DNA of 64,000 nt from Podocnemis expansa (GCA_007922195.1 ML681992.1:44469558-44533557), one strand, 5' to 3'. Counted from the stretch's first letter, positions 22,113 through 33,267 are shown. Program-made: numbers and translations. Notes: a model not told the origin generated them from the sequence alone.

Positions 22113-22464
22113 CAGGAGCATCGCTGGCGCTGGGCACACAGGGCACGTGCCCTGAATCCCGGCACCAGTGCCTCGGGTCTGGCAGGGACCACCTCTCCCG
22201 GTCTCCAGCCCAATCGGGCCAGAGATCTGGGGCCCAGCCACCTGTGGCCACAGCAGCCCCGTCCCCAGCCAAGGATCCGGGTCTCAGCCGCCCGCAGCTA
22301 AAGCAGCCCCATCGCTGGCAGAGGATCCGGGCCTCAGCCACTCGCTGCAGCTCCCGGACCCATCCCCAGTGGGGGCATGGCCTCCTGCCAGGGGTGTGGC
22401 CTCCTGCCAGGGGGCGTGGCCTGGGCCAGTGCCCCGGGTGCTTCCCCAAGCACAGACGCCCCTG
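22113..22464. mobile_element. GC-rich hAT MITE (family with GGTGTCGCTGG-type ends)
   Basis: Left end CAGGAGCATCGCTGGCGCTG and right end GACGCCCCTG are inverted. Flanks GTGAGATT and GTGAAATT form an 8-bp duplication with one mismatch. The body is GC-rich (CCGGGTCTCAGCC and GATCCGGG words repeated) and belongs with the copies at 28,352, 34,463 and 58,962. Overlapping frames on both strands are composition artefacts. Confidence 0.8.
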
Positions 22465-22472
22465 GTGAAATT

Positions 22473-24017
22473 TATGTATATTGATTAGTGTTCCTTCAGG
22501 GGTCGGTCTGTTTATAATATCAGACAAATAGCCTCCATCCCAGGGAGAGAATGGAGTGAGTTAACCTGCTCTCAGCAACACCACTTATACCCATGTTCCT
22601 GACAAACAAAGGCCTCTACAGCTGGAATCGTGACCCTTCTGGAGTCAGGTGTCTTGTCATCAGTTAAGGAAAGGTCTTTCCTCTTGGGTCAAGGTCTCCA
22701 GAGGCCAAACCCTGAAAGCTCTTCCTCAGAATTGCTGATAATTCTCCTAATATGGTGGTCCTTTATCTACCTAGTGAAGTCCTCCCATTCGGACCAGGTT
22801 TTACTTAGACTTGGCCAGCATAGCTCTTCCTATTGGGAGCCTCCCTCACGTAGGAACCCTCTTCCTTTGTTTCCTTTCCTGGTGAGCTTCCTCACTAGTC
22901 ACCTATGAGAAATCTTCCTCTTAAAACAACCCCTGTGAGATCACTTAGAGCTTTGCAGATAAAACAGAATAAAAGTAATGGTCAGATTTTCCTCTCACTT
23001 ACACCAGTGCAAATCTGGATTCATTTCCTAGATTTACAATGCTGTAATAAGAACAGAATTTGACCCGCTGCCTTTAAGGTCCTTTACTTTATCACATCTG
23101 TGAGAGCAAGGGGCTGACTTTCTAAAGGACTTGATCTTGCCAGATGCTTAAAACCTGCAAAACGCTGAATGTTCCCTGCTCCTACTGGCTTCCTTGGCAG
23201 TTGAGGACAATGGAACTGGTCCCAAAGTGAAGTTTTTTCACTTATTTATTATCATGTGCTGTGTGAGGGCGGACTCTGGGGAACTGTCTTCTCTAAAGCC
23301 ACCAGAAGTTCTGGAGCCATTGCTGGTCATCAAAAGTCTGCATGATGCAGTATGCGCTTGTGATCCTACACCAGAACTGCCGGCCAGTAGAGGGGGATTC
23401 CGTGGCTAGTATAATCAGCATCAGCTGTCTGCATGATCTCTGACACAAGCCCCCCACCTTCTCAGGGCACCAAACCACTGCTGAAATGCCCTCCCTCTCA
23501 CCCTGTAGGTTTTTGTTTATCTGAAACAAAAGTTGCATTACAGCCTTTTAGTAGAAAAAAGGTCCCCATGGCATGCTGGAGCCATGTCATACTACCCACT
23601 GGAATGGAAGCTACAGAAGTGCTTTAGTTTACTGGGTTGGTTGACTAGGAACACTTCCACATGTAGAGGCCCAGTAAGGATAACAATGCAGAGCTTGGCA
23701 TGGATACAAAATGTAGATCCTCATCCTCCAGAATTAATATGTATCCCACCTACATTCTGCACTCCCTCTTTTGGGTATGCTCACATCACATCTGCAGCCT
23801 GGGGCCTCCACCTGATCAGGTAACATGTGGCCAGCCCAGGGGCCCTTCCACTGCCAACAGCTGTTTGGCAATGGTACTGGGACCGAGCGCTGTTCTAGCC
23901 CTGCCCCATAAGTCAGGGAAGTCCTGGAAAGTCACATAATTGGTGACCTCCCTGAGCATCCACATCTGATGCTTGAGCCATACAAAATGGTCTGTGGCTA
24001 TCTGTGAATTTACAGGG
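22473..24017. other. No recognised feature
   Basis: Apparently unique sequence of mixed composition. Frames up to 96 codons carry no known motif. Confidence 0.5.
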
Positions 24018-24025
24018 CTCTACAG

Positions 24026-25169
24026 CAGTGGTTCCCAACCTTTTCTCTGCCATGGCACACCTTGATATCTTCAAATTTTTCAAGGCATACCACCATTTAA
24101 AAAACTCATGAATATTCAAATGAACTTTATTTATGAATAGTTATGAACCATGGCACAGTGTTTCAGAAATGCTGCTATGTGGGGTAGTAGGGGTAACAGA
24201 GGTGGCAAAACAGGGGAGGTCAGGAGTCATGTGCAGTGGCATGAGTGAGAATGGGGAGCACAGCAGGGCAGGGGTGGCAAAAGAGGACAAGGGCAGCCAT
24301 GTGGGGAACAGCACAAGGGTGGCAAGAGAGGAGAGAGGAAGGGAGAACAAGAGTGGCTTTGTGGGGGGGCAGAGGGAACCTGGGGAGTGGGAAGGTAGGG
24401 TAGGGGAGCATGGCGCAGCACCCACTTCCCCCCTCTCCCTGCCACCCAAGGCAAATCCTCACCCCACTGCTGCTCCCTCCCAACCTGTTCCCCCCTCCCC
24501 CAGCCCCTTGCTGCCTGTGATGGACGCTCCCATCACTGCAGGGGCCAGAACCAGGCCTCCAGCCCCCAGCTACACCTCCACACACCAGCCACCCCATGCC
24601 CCAGGTACACCTCCCCCAACGAAACAGCCACTCCACAACCCCAGCTACACACCCTCTGCTACACATCCACTCCCACCCACCGCTGTTACACACACACCAG
24701 CCCCACACAACCCCCCAGCAGCACCTCAAAGCCCTTACCTGGGCTGTTTGCAGGCTGGCTGACACAAGCTGCTCCACCCTGCAGGAGGAGATTCACACAC
24801 TCCAGGCCTCCCACCCCTCTCTGCTGGCTGGGTTAAGGTGGAGCGGGGTTTAAAGTGCAGCTACCGGAACTCTGCATTCCCGCTGCTCCTGCTAGTTTTA
24901 GGGGGACCCCTGGATCTTCATGTTCCAGTGCATCCCTCTATTTTTAGGGGAGCTGGAATGCTGCCTGCCTAAAAATAGGGGGCCCCAGAACTGTGTTCCA
25001 GTGCCTTCCTCTTACTTTCACCCCTGCCTTTTCCCAGCCCTGCTCAGCCCACATGGCTGGGCTGAGCAGGGAAGGAACTTTAACTCCAGTTCTAGGGGAT
25101 GCTCACAGCACACTTTGGGTGTTGCTGTGGCACACCAGTGTGCCCTGGTACACTGGTTGGGAACCACTG
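24026..25169. mobile_element. 1.1-kb non-autonomous hAT element with perfect 8-bp TSD
   Basis: Ends CAGTGGTTCCCAACCTTT and CTGGTTGGGAACCACTG are inverted. Both flanks are CTCTACAG, a perfect 8-bp duplication. Subterminal GGCACACCTTGATAT and GGCACACCAGTGTGCC words are typical of small hAT elements, but the 1,144-bp length is unusual for a MITE. The middle carries Pro/Thr/His-rich frames up to 209 codons on one strand and Trp/Gly/Cys-rich ones on the other. None resembles a transposase (no BED zinc finger or hATC dimerisation region seen), so I read them as low-complexity CA/CCC-rich filler. Confidence 0.85.
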
Positions 25170-25177
25170 CTCTACAG

Positions 25178-26261
25178 ACAAGTGATATCCACAATACACT
25201 GTAAAACAATTCACAGTGTGGCACAGTTTGGGATATGCCTACAGGAATCCCAGAGCTTAACCTGATTTAGTGCAGTCATGCCAACATGGATGCAGCTACA
25301 TGGCAATGTCTTGAGTGTCGCTTAGCAGAGTGTATATTCAGACCTGGATTCCTATACCAAAAACCCAGAGTTGGGTAAATTCTGGAGGCAAGAGACTCCC
25401 TAACTTTTGTTCATGGGGACTGCATCTGCCCAGGGAAAGGCAAACAGGCTCCAGTCTGAGGAAGATGTTTGTTCTCTGATCACTTCCGCTACATGATAAT
25501 TTAAATAGAGGCAAAACAGTATGACATAAACTTTTACTAAGTGGACTGAAAAGAAGGTTACTTTTCTGTTCCAAGCTGCAGATCTTGATGCAGTGTACTG
25601 TGAAGTTTACAGTAAAACAAGGTCACATGTAAAAAAAAAAAAATCCATTTGCCTTTATTAGGAAGCTTAACCTTTTTGTTTTAGCATTTTATTCATCTTA
25701 GAAGTAACCTAATGAGTATCATTTTCTGATTCTCATGCCTAGCACTGCAATGTTTGTCTGGGTTGCAAATTCTAGAGAGGAATTGTAGTGTTTAGGAATG
25801 GAGCTGTATACTATTCAATAATCTGTGAACCCTTTTGTAGTCTGTTTCAGAAGCTACCAGAACCTTGCCAGAACAGCAGGGTACAGATGTAGTTAGGCCT
25901 TACGTGTACCGTAACCATGGTTCTATGCTTGTTTTCTTCAAATTACGTGTGCTGCAAAAGATGAAGCGGAAGTGTTTAAACCCCAGCCATTTTCACTAAA
26001 ACAAAATACTTTACAGTATTAGGTTTCACGAAGATAATGCGCAAAACCTGCATTTTAGCCCCAAGCACCTAATCCTTTCTTCAAATAGCTACTTAACAGC
26101 AGCACCAGGACTTCTGGTACAATATTGCTAACATCCATCTTTGTTAGGCAGCTGAGTTCGCATCGGCCCCTCTGGCAATCATGTATGGTAGATCTCACAA
26201 TATAACCAAAGCAAAAGCATGAAGCCACCAGCCAGTAAAGCAATCAGTTAAGTCTAACAGC
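25178..26261. other. No recognised feature
   Basis: AT-rich sequence with an A13 run at 25,629-25,641. No gene signature. Confidence 0.5.
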
Positions 26262-26880
26262 TAGTGGAGGGCACTGAACTGGAATCAAAACACCTTGGTT
26301 ACTCTCTCAGTTGTGTCACTTGTCAGAAACTCAGCTGCCACTAGACAATGTTGCCTGGCAACACAGCGAGCTCTGTTGGGCCCAATAACCCACACCAAGT
26401 GACTGTGCTCCCTTATTAGGTAAAAGGGCCAACAGATTACCACTTAAGCTCTGTAGCATCAGCAGCGCTGTGGCTGCCTCCTACACCCCATGCACGTTGC
26501 TCTGTCAGACCTGATTCCTGTCCAGCCTATAGTTCCACCCCTTGCCTGCTCTGCTCCAGGCCAAGTCCCTGCCTATGTCTGAACACCAGCATTGTAACTC
26601 ATGATCCCAATCAGCGACTTGTTTCCTGACTACAATCCTGGTCCTGCCCTTTGGTTCTGTTCTGGGCCCTGATTCCGACCTTTGACTTGCCTCCTGGCCG
26701 CGACTCTGGGTCTACCCTCTGGTTCTGCTCTCATCACTAGGTGGCCTCACCTACACCACAGTGGTCAACACCACTGAACTGCTCTGTGACCCTGACAAAG
26801 TCAGCTCACCTTTCTAGGTCTATTTCCTCTTCGGCCTTTTGCCTCAGCTATTTAGAGTGTAAGGTGTTGAGATCAGTGGC
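26262..26880 (+). mobile_element. MIR-type SINE split by a candidate LTR
   Basis: Left part TAGTGGAGGGCACTGAACTGG followed by CAGTTGTGTCACT, without counting the insertion, continues with CACTGAACTGCTCTGTGACC, CTGACAAAGTCAGCTCACC and TAGGTCTATTTCCTC. This is the MIR order: 5' tRNA-related head, then CTGTGTGACCTTGGGCAAGTC core, then CTCAGTTTCCTC. The SINE is interrupted at 26,321-26,770. Confidence 0.55.
26321..26770. mobile_element. Candidate solo LTR
   Basis: A 450-bp block begins TGTCAG and ends GTCAACA (TG..CA). It is flanked by TCACT and CCACT, a 5-bp duplication with one mismatch, and the surrounding MIR sequence reads continuously once the block is removed. The interior is rich in CTGATTCC/TGGTTCTG-type pyrimidine words. 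No polyadenylation or primer-binding signal could be fixed, so LTR identity is inferred from the ends and size. Confidence 0.45.
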
Positions 26881-27880
26881 TGTCTATCCTTGTTTATGCT
26901 TCTAGACTAGTTCTAGTGTTGCACTCTTGTGGCAGAGAGAGCTTCAACTTTTGTTTTCAGCCCTAATGTTTGTGGAGAAAATGAGAGCACCAGACGTTCA
27001 GAAGCCAGACACCCAAGGTATTTTTTTTTTTTGACAATAAAGGGGAGAGCAGCCTCACTTCTAAATTCTTGGGGTTGGCAATGCTCATAAAGGATAAATA
27101 CAACAGGTATACAAATAAATATCAGTGGACAGTAAGCGTCCGCCTTGCAGAGGCACTAAGAGAGCAAACATCTAATTATCATGTTTTAATAGCATGGAAA
27201 TATCGTTAACTTGCCAAGAGTTGCATAATCTCACAGCATATTTTCTATTACAGGCACCACTTTCAAAAGGAAATATTTTTAGCCCTGTTTATCGCATTGC
27301 CCTGCTGCTTTGCAAACCTGAGCATGCTGAGAAGCCTGAATCAGCACTTCTCACCCACAGGCCTATTTTCCATCATGCAAATGATGTCAAATGTATGGTC
27401 ATTCTTTCGTACATTTTCAGTGTCTGGAGACATCCTGTCTGTGCTGTAAGTGCAAGGGAAGTGCAAAGAGCCTTTGCACGCCACAGGAGAGCTCGCTTTG
27501 CTAGGAAACAGTGTTATGATTTTGCTCAGACTGATTCATTCTTATCTCTGATTGGTCACTTTCCTTTACCACTGACATCATCTTGTTGCTGGGTGGAAAA
27601 CTTCTGAAGCACAGCATTCAATACTGTTTTCAGCAAGTTGGGAAGAGGACTTGCTCTGTAGCCTATGTTTTGCAGTGAAACCAGATTACATCAAACATGA
27701 TTTTTGAAATTTGTTGGCAAACTGTAACTTCTAAAACTTAAATGATTAACTGTTGCTTAAGCTTTTATACTGGTTTCTCCTCCTCCCTTCAGAAAAATAC
27801 AATCAAATAAATTCAGATAATATTTCAGTAAATCAGCCATTTATCTTAGATGTTATATAAGAGTCAGCAGTGCTCTAGTG
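26881..27880. other. Unique sequence, possible non-coding conserved segment
   Basis: No repeat is recognised. Around 27,180-27,610 composition is balanced, with an ATGCAAAT octamer at 27,375-27,382 next to a TGATGTCA half-CRE-like word, and a 137-codon frame at 27,194-27,607 stays open. The translation matches no known family. It could be a conserved regulatory element or chance. Confidence 0.3.
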
Positions 27881-27884
27881 AACT

Positions 27885-28015
27885 GAGAGAGGGATTGGGA
27901 ATCAGGAGATACAGAGTCTATTGTTGATTCTGCCACTGAATTGCTTTGTGATCATTGACAAATCAATTTATACATAATCTAGTTTGCTTGTAAAATGAGA
28001 CTAATGCAAACTACT
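27885..28015 (+). mobile_element. MIR-type SINE fragment
   Basis: GGGAATCAGGAGATACAGAG, then GATTCTGCCACTGAATTGC, TTTGTGATCATTGACAAATC and GTAAAATGAGACTAATGC follow the MIR order. Confidence 0.6.
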
Positions 28016-28119
28016 TATTAATTATACTACAGTGCAACTGGAGGCCTTCACCTACTTGTGGCTCTCACGGGAAGGTGTCGTGTAAAATAGTTGATTCCCT
28101 GCCCAAAAGAGCTCACAGT

Positions 28120-28285
28120 TTAAAGACACAAAAGGGTAGAATGGACATCCCTGTTCTACAGACTAGGAGCTGAGACAAATTAAGTTACTTGCCCATGTCC
28201 ACAATGGCTGCCTGAGGCAAAGTCGGGAACTGAGCGCAGATTTCATGAGCTGCAGACTAATGCCAGAACCACAAGGCTACTCTTT
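28120..28285 (-). mobile_element. MIR-type SINE fragment, reverse
   Basis: TACAGACTAGGAGCTGAGAC, AAGTTACTTGCCCATGTCC and GCAGACTAATGCCAGAACCA match the reversed MIR core and head. Confidence 0.5.
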
Positions 28286-28351
28286 TTCTACTGGGCCCAC
28301 TCCTGTAAAAATCACCAGAGTGATTTCTATGATGCTTGTCGCTCCTACAAA

Positions 28352-28814
28352 GAGGGGTGTCGCTGGGGTGAGGAGGGACCTGGGGCACAAGCCCAGGCCC
28401 CGCCCCCGGCCAGGGATAGGGCCAGGCGGGCTGCACTGCCGTGGGCCAGAAGCAGCCGCAGAAGGCTGGGCCCGCCCCTGTGCTGCCGCTGCCGCAGGCA
28501 GCCAAGCCCCCGATCCCCGGCGGGGGACGGGGCCGCCGTGGCTGTGGGTGGCTGTGGCGGCGTGAGGCCTGGCCTGGCCGCAGTCTAGCCGTCTGCCACG
28601 GCGCAGCCCCGCCTGGCCCTATCCCTGGCCAGGGGGTGGGGCCAGCCAGGTGGCCAGCCAGGCCCCGGATCCCCGGCCGAGGACGGGGCCACCGCAGCTG
28701 CGGGCAGGCTGACTAGGCCCTGGCTCCGCGGCCCGATTGGGCCAGAAATCCGGGGCACTGGCGCTGGGACTTGGGGCACGTGCCCTGGGGTGCCCAGCAC
28801 CAGCGAAGTCCCTG
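28352..28814. mobile_element. GC-rich hAT MITE
   Basis: Left end GAGGGGTGTCGCTGGGG and right end CACCAGCGAAGTCCCTG are inverted. Flanks CCTACAAA and CCTACGAA make an 8-bp duplication with one mismatch. The 463-bp body is very GC-rich, with repeated GGCCAGGGATAGGGCCAGGC-like words in both orientations, so it could form extensive secondary structure. Open frames inside are artefacts. Confidence 0.85.
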
Positions 28815-28990
28815 CCTACGAAGTTATTACATTAGAAATAATTGGCTAGATTCAAACTCAGTGTAACTCTACTCACTTCAAGAGTTACACGCACTTCTAC
28901 CAGAGCAGAATTTGGCCCAATATTTTATGAGTTTGCCTATTTACTTTAGGGTTTCTCTTACTAATGAAGGTAGGTTGCAGTTCCACAATT

Positions 28991-29853
28991 ATGGTCATCA
29001 CCCACAGTCCACAACTCAAATCTCTCCAACACATCATCAAAGAGCTACAACTTATCCTAGAAGATGATCCCACACTCTCTCAAGCCTTGGGAAGCAGGCC
29101 TATCCTTGCTTACAGATAGCCCCCCAACCTGAAGCAAATATTCACTAGCAACTAAACACCCCATACAACAAGAACACTAATCCAGGAACCTATCCTTGCA
29201 ACAAATCCCATTGCCAACTCTGCTCTCATATCAACTCCAGTGATACCATCACAGATCCCAACCACATCAGCCATGCCATCAGGGGCTCATTCACCTGTAC
29301 ATCCACTAATATAGTATATGCCATCATGTGCCAGCAATGCCCCTCTGCCATGTACATTGGGCAAACCAGGCTGTCCTTGCACAAAAAGATAAATGGACAC
29401 AAATAGAACATCAAAAATGGCAACATCTTTAAACCAGTAGGAGAACACTTCAATCTCCCTGGACGCTCAGTAGCAGACTTGAAAGTAGCCATATTTCAAC
29501 AAAGAAACTTCAAAAACAGACCTCAGTGTGAAACTGAACCATTGGAGCCAATCTGCAAGCTTGATAAAATCAGATTGGGTCTGAATAGGGACTTAGAATG
29601 GTCAGCACATCACAGAAAGTGATTGATCTGTTCACATATTCTCTCCCTTTGATCACTGGTATGAATAGGCCCCATCTGCTCTGACCTGAATTTGCTAACA
29701 CTTGCCCTCCTCCACCCTGATATGTCTATATATACCTCTCAACTGTAGTTTCCACTTCATGCATCTGATGAAGTGGATTGGAGCCCATGAAAGCTTATGC
29801 CCGAAAAAATCTGTTAATCTATAAGGTGCCACAGGACTCTCGTTATCTCAAGT
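28991..29853 (+). mobile_element. Penelope-like element 3' part with GIY-YIG endonuclease
   Basis: The element is 5'-truncated and starts in the linker after the RT (ITHSPQLKSLQHIIKEL, then DDPTLSQALGSRP). The endonuclease frame runs to a stop at 29,620-29,622: GSFTCTSTNIVYAIMCQQCP, then SAMYIGQTRLSLHKKINGHK, then KPVGEHFNLPGRSVADLKVA and LDKIRLGLNRDLEWSAHHRK. YAI..YIG is the GIY-YIG pair, and the CxxC between them (CQQC) is typical of PLE enzymes. One in-frame TAG follows NGHK. The 3' tail keeps CATCTGATGAAGTGGATTGG, CATGAAAGCTTATGCCCG and GGTGCCACAGGACTC. Confidence 0.85.
29314..29622 (+). pseudogene. GIY-YIG endonuclease domain of the PLE
   Basis: A 103-codon stretch covers the nuclease core from VYAI to the terminal WSAHHRK. 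In this family the enzyme makes the nick that primes reverse transcription. Visible core features are the Tyr of YAI, the Tyr of YIG ten residues on, and the Arg/His-rich helix beginning LHKKINGHK. A TAG codon after that helix would end translation early, so the copy is inactive as it stands. It is the best preserved PLE coding segment in this window. Confidence 0.8.
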
Positions 29854-29859
29854 AACCAT

Positions 29860-30169
29860 CTGATGCCATTGATCCTGCTGGGCTCAAACCCACCTGTTAC
29901 TATCACCATTATTTCCCTTTGCTGTGATGCTACAAGCACACATACCCTACTCCAGGAATGCATAACACCCTCTGTGCCTATTCCAAGAACTCAGCCAGTT
30001 CACAGTCCCAAAAGACCTGCTTTTCCCATAGCATTTTGTGTTGCAGGCAACACTCTTCTGCTCAGACCATCCCAGATGACACAATCTAGCAAGTCAGCTA
30101 AAACAGTTCAAATTGGGAGACACATCCCAGGAAAACAGAAAAGCAGACCTAAGAACACACAACTAACTG
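29860..30169. other. No recognised feature, possibly 5' part of the following LINE
   Basis: The plus frame stays open from 29,863 into the L2-like region, but the first 80 or so residues show no family motif. Confidence 0.35.
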
Positions 30170-31400
30170 CAAAGAAGATAGCCAAAGGCCAACTACAAAT
30201 TCTTCTGAATGAAGTCAACATTCTAGACCTCGCACAATCTGGATTCAGGAAAGAGCATGGAACTGAAATGGATAAAGAGGAGAACATCCACTTAATGGAT
30301 GGAGCATACATCCATTCTCATCTTCCTCATTGTCTACAGTGTTGCACACTGCTGAACCTGAGATTCTGTTGTCTCATCAGAGGGAGGTAGCAAGAGTCCT
30401 TGGAAACGTGCTAAAATGGTATGAGTCCATCCTGAAGGTGTGCAGGCAATGACTAGTGACACAAAACTGCACCCCCACTTCTAGACCTCTCATTCATAGA
30501 ATCCCACAAGGATCAATTCTCTCTCTAGTCCTTTTTAACATCTACATGCAGCCATGAGGTGAACTGATCAGATGACAGAGATTTTATTACCATCAATATC
30601 CAGACAAAAAGTTCTACCTTTTTGCTCTCCTTCAGTATAATAGCCACACCATTACTGCCAAGATGTCCCAGTCCTTGGACAGTATTGGCTCACAGATGAA
30701 TAATTATTTGAACTTAAGCAAGACAAAGATGATACTTGTAGGCAAGGGAAAACAATTTGAAGAGTTAGTACCCATAGTGACGTCTCCTGTGATTCGAGAT
30801 ACACCCACAATTGATCAAGTCAGTCCATTGTTTAGGAGTCCATATCTTATATCCTTGTTGTTGCTAAACTCTCATGTAGCACTACCTGTGGATGCTGCTT
30901 TTTATTATCTTCAGTTGGCTAGGAGATGCCAAGTCATCCTGAACACAAACAGTCCTCAGCTTTCTTCATTGGTTTCTCATATAACTGAAAAAAGTTCAAG
31001 GTCTTGGTCCTTAATTTCAAGGCCCTTACTGGCCTGAGGCCAGGATTCCTGAGACTACCTAAAACTCTGGAATTAAGATTGTGGGTCAGTAACTATTCTC
31101 CTATGGCACAAAGGAACTGCAAGAGACTCTGGAAAGCGCCTCTGTATGGGAGACAGAATTTTCCAAAATCTCTGATTAGCCCATGAGAATCATCTCCCAA
31201 GAAATGCAGACCCTCACAAGCCTCTCCATCTTCCACACTATGTGCAAGGTATGTTCTTTTGACCTTGCCATCCCTGCTATATGACTATTTAAAACAAAAA
31301 CACTACCAAACAAGACACTACTGCATAAGCTTCTGCCCCTGGGGAAAGCATCAGAGAACAGCCAACTCGTGACAGATGTTAGTGAAGTCACTTAATGCAC
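30170..31400 (+). pseudogene. Decayed L2-like LINE reverse transcriptase
   Basis: Scattered conserved pieces appear in the expected order across frames: LAQSGFRKEHGTE (about 30,228-30,266), a short stretch ending LKWYESILK (about 30,410), IPQGSILSLVLFNIYMQ (about 30,500-30,550), then NYLNLSKTKMILVGKG (about 30,705-30,750). L2-group enzymes carry QSGFRxGxxTE and PQGSxLGPxLFNIY at these places. The catalytic YADD box is not recognisable. Frameshifts and stops are frequent, so this is an old inactive copy. Confidence 0.6.
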
Positions 31401-32320
31401 TACTGGAAGATGCCCAGCCACTATAGTGATAAGAATGGTATAAGAATCTATATAGAGTCTAACATAGAATACAGTTTAGCTTATTAAAAATGTCAAAGTT
31501 AAAATGTAAATAAAATATGCTTCCTTAAACAAAGTAATTCTTGCAGCACAGGTACAGCAGTCTAATATCAACTACTAAACAGGAACCTGCTTCAACAGTC
31601 CAGCTCAGGTGAGCACTCAAGCATGTGCTTGAATTTAGCCACAATTTGAAGTCCCATTGACTTTGTGGTATTTCAAGGTAAGCAGGAAGTCCTCTGCTGA
31701 ATAGTGATTGACTCAGATTACATGTGTACGACTTTCTGAACTGGAACCTACATGCAGAGGTATACGGCAAAAAACATTCATCCCAGGTGTGAAACTTCCT
31801 GCTCAGTGATAGCCAGTCACATTACTCCTTGCCTTCCCTTCAGTTATTCTTCTGGCATCTTTCCTATGGCACCCTCTTTTTGAAATGGCCCCTGGTTTAT
31901 GGGTGTCTAAGGTATCCTTGCTTCTCCAGCTAATTGTTCCACTCAACACTGCTGTCATAACTGACCATGTTCTCTCCTCAGCCTGTCCTATTCAATGTCC
32001 CTGTTCCTCATCAGCTGCCTTGATGCTTTTTTCGCCAAACATAACTAAAAACTATTGCCCCAGATGACTTTCCTGTTCATTGGCTTAGCTCACTTCAAGC
32101 AGCTTTTAGCATTAAGCCATCCTCCATCCTCCACGGGGACCTTCTTTTTAAGCCATATGGGTCCAGGTAGCTGAGCTTAATTTGTTCTTTATTTTCAACT
32201 CATTGCATTGTGCTATGACTAGTTGCTATGATTTCAATTTCTGTGTAGAGCATCTTGGTTTCTGGAAGCTGCATTTTGAGATCCCACTCAGATGCTGCCT
32301 GCTACAGAATGAAATCTGTG
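31401..32320. other. No recognised feature
   Basis: AT-rich sequence; may include further L2-like 3' sequence but no motif is clear. Confidence 0.4.
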
Positions 32321-32324
32321 CTCT

Positions 32325-32430
32325 TTGAAGCATCTGATGAAGTGGGATTTTCTCTCACAAAAGCTAATGCCAAAAATAAATTTGTTAATGTTTAAGTGCC
32401 ACAGGACTCCTTGTTTGTTTGTTTTTCTCC
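32325..32430 (+). mobile_element. Penelope-like 3' end
   Basis: GAAGCATCTGATGAAGTGGG, CACAAAAGCTAATGCC, AAATTTGTTAATGTTTAAGT and GCCACAGGACTCCTTGTTTG follow the PLE tail order. Truncated at both ends relative to longer copies. Confidence 0.75.
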
Positions 32431-32769
32431 TTCCGATGCAGTCTCTTAATCTAAAGTAAGAGATTCATTTAGACTGAGTATATGGCTGCTCTTTGAGAAC
32501 AGAGAATCATAACACGAAGGTAGCTGGAAAGAGTTAAAAACAGTTCATAGTCAGTCATCTGGGGGAGTGTTTGCACAGGCACCTGTTTGTATGTCTGTGC
32601 AGCAGGCATTGTTCGAGTGATGGTGGTTTGGATATTCTATTTGATATGTGATCCCTTTGTTTTTCATTGCAAAAACAACTAACATTTGCCAGTAGCTTTT
32701 AGACAGCAGATTCCTCACATTTGCGGGTGCCTCCATGTGTGTAAAGGAGATTGTAGCACCTACTTCAAT
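32431..32769. other. No recognised feature
   Basis: No coding or repeat signature. Confidence 0.4.
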
Positions 32770-33035
32770 CATAGAAGATTAGCTTAGGAGTGACTCAGGA
32801 GGTCATCTAGTCTAGGGCAGGCACAAAACGGTAAGCTGGGTAAGCATTGCAGGGGGGACGCCAACATTTGAGGGGTGCCAAAATGGGGACCGTGCCATTG
32901 CGCTCTCCTGTGACATCACTCATCTGTGCCGGCGTCTGCTGCACTGCAGGGAGGCGCCATAAACGCTAGCGCCGCTCCTGATCTAGTCAAATCTCCTGCT
33001 CAAAGCAGAACCACCCCATCATCCCCTTTAAACAT
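32770..33035 (-). mobile_element. CR1 3' end fragment, split by a hAT MITE
   Basis: ATCATAGAAGATTAG, AGGAGGTCATCTAGTC and, after the insertion, AATCTCCTGCTCAAAGCAG plus ACCACCCCATCATCCCC form the reverse-oriented CR1 3' end seen also at 14,546. The hAT element at 32,813 sits exactly inside the CATCTAGTC word. Confidence 0.75.
32813..32980. mobile_element. hAT MITE with perfect 8-bp TSD
   Basis: Both flanks are ATCTAGTC. Ends TAGGGCAGGC and GCCGCTCCTG are diverged CAGGGGCGGC-type inverted repeats. The 168-bp body is non-coding. The host CR1 sequence is restored without loss when the insert and one duplicate are removed. Confidence 0.9.
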
Positions 33036-33267
33036 GAAGAGCAAAGTATCAGCATTTCCATATGAAAGCTGATCAGGTAGTGCACTTCTACTATAATCCT
33101 TTTATGTTGCCTGACCAACTGGTTGCACATTTGATATGAATTGTTAATGTTCAGTTATGGTGACTATAAGCCTGGACCAAACCCCAAATTACTTCACCTC
33201 TTATGCTAAGCTTTGTATCCAGTTCTGAACTCTGCTGCTCAGTAAAGAGCTTAAACCATAGGCAGGT

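Noticed and set aside
24133..24777. Pro/His-rich and Trp/Gly-rich frames of up to 209 codons
   Set aside because: Low-complexity CA/CCC sequence inside a hAT element with a perfect target duplication; no transposase or host domain.
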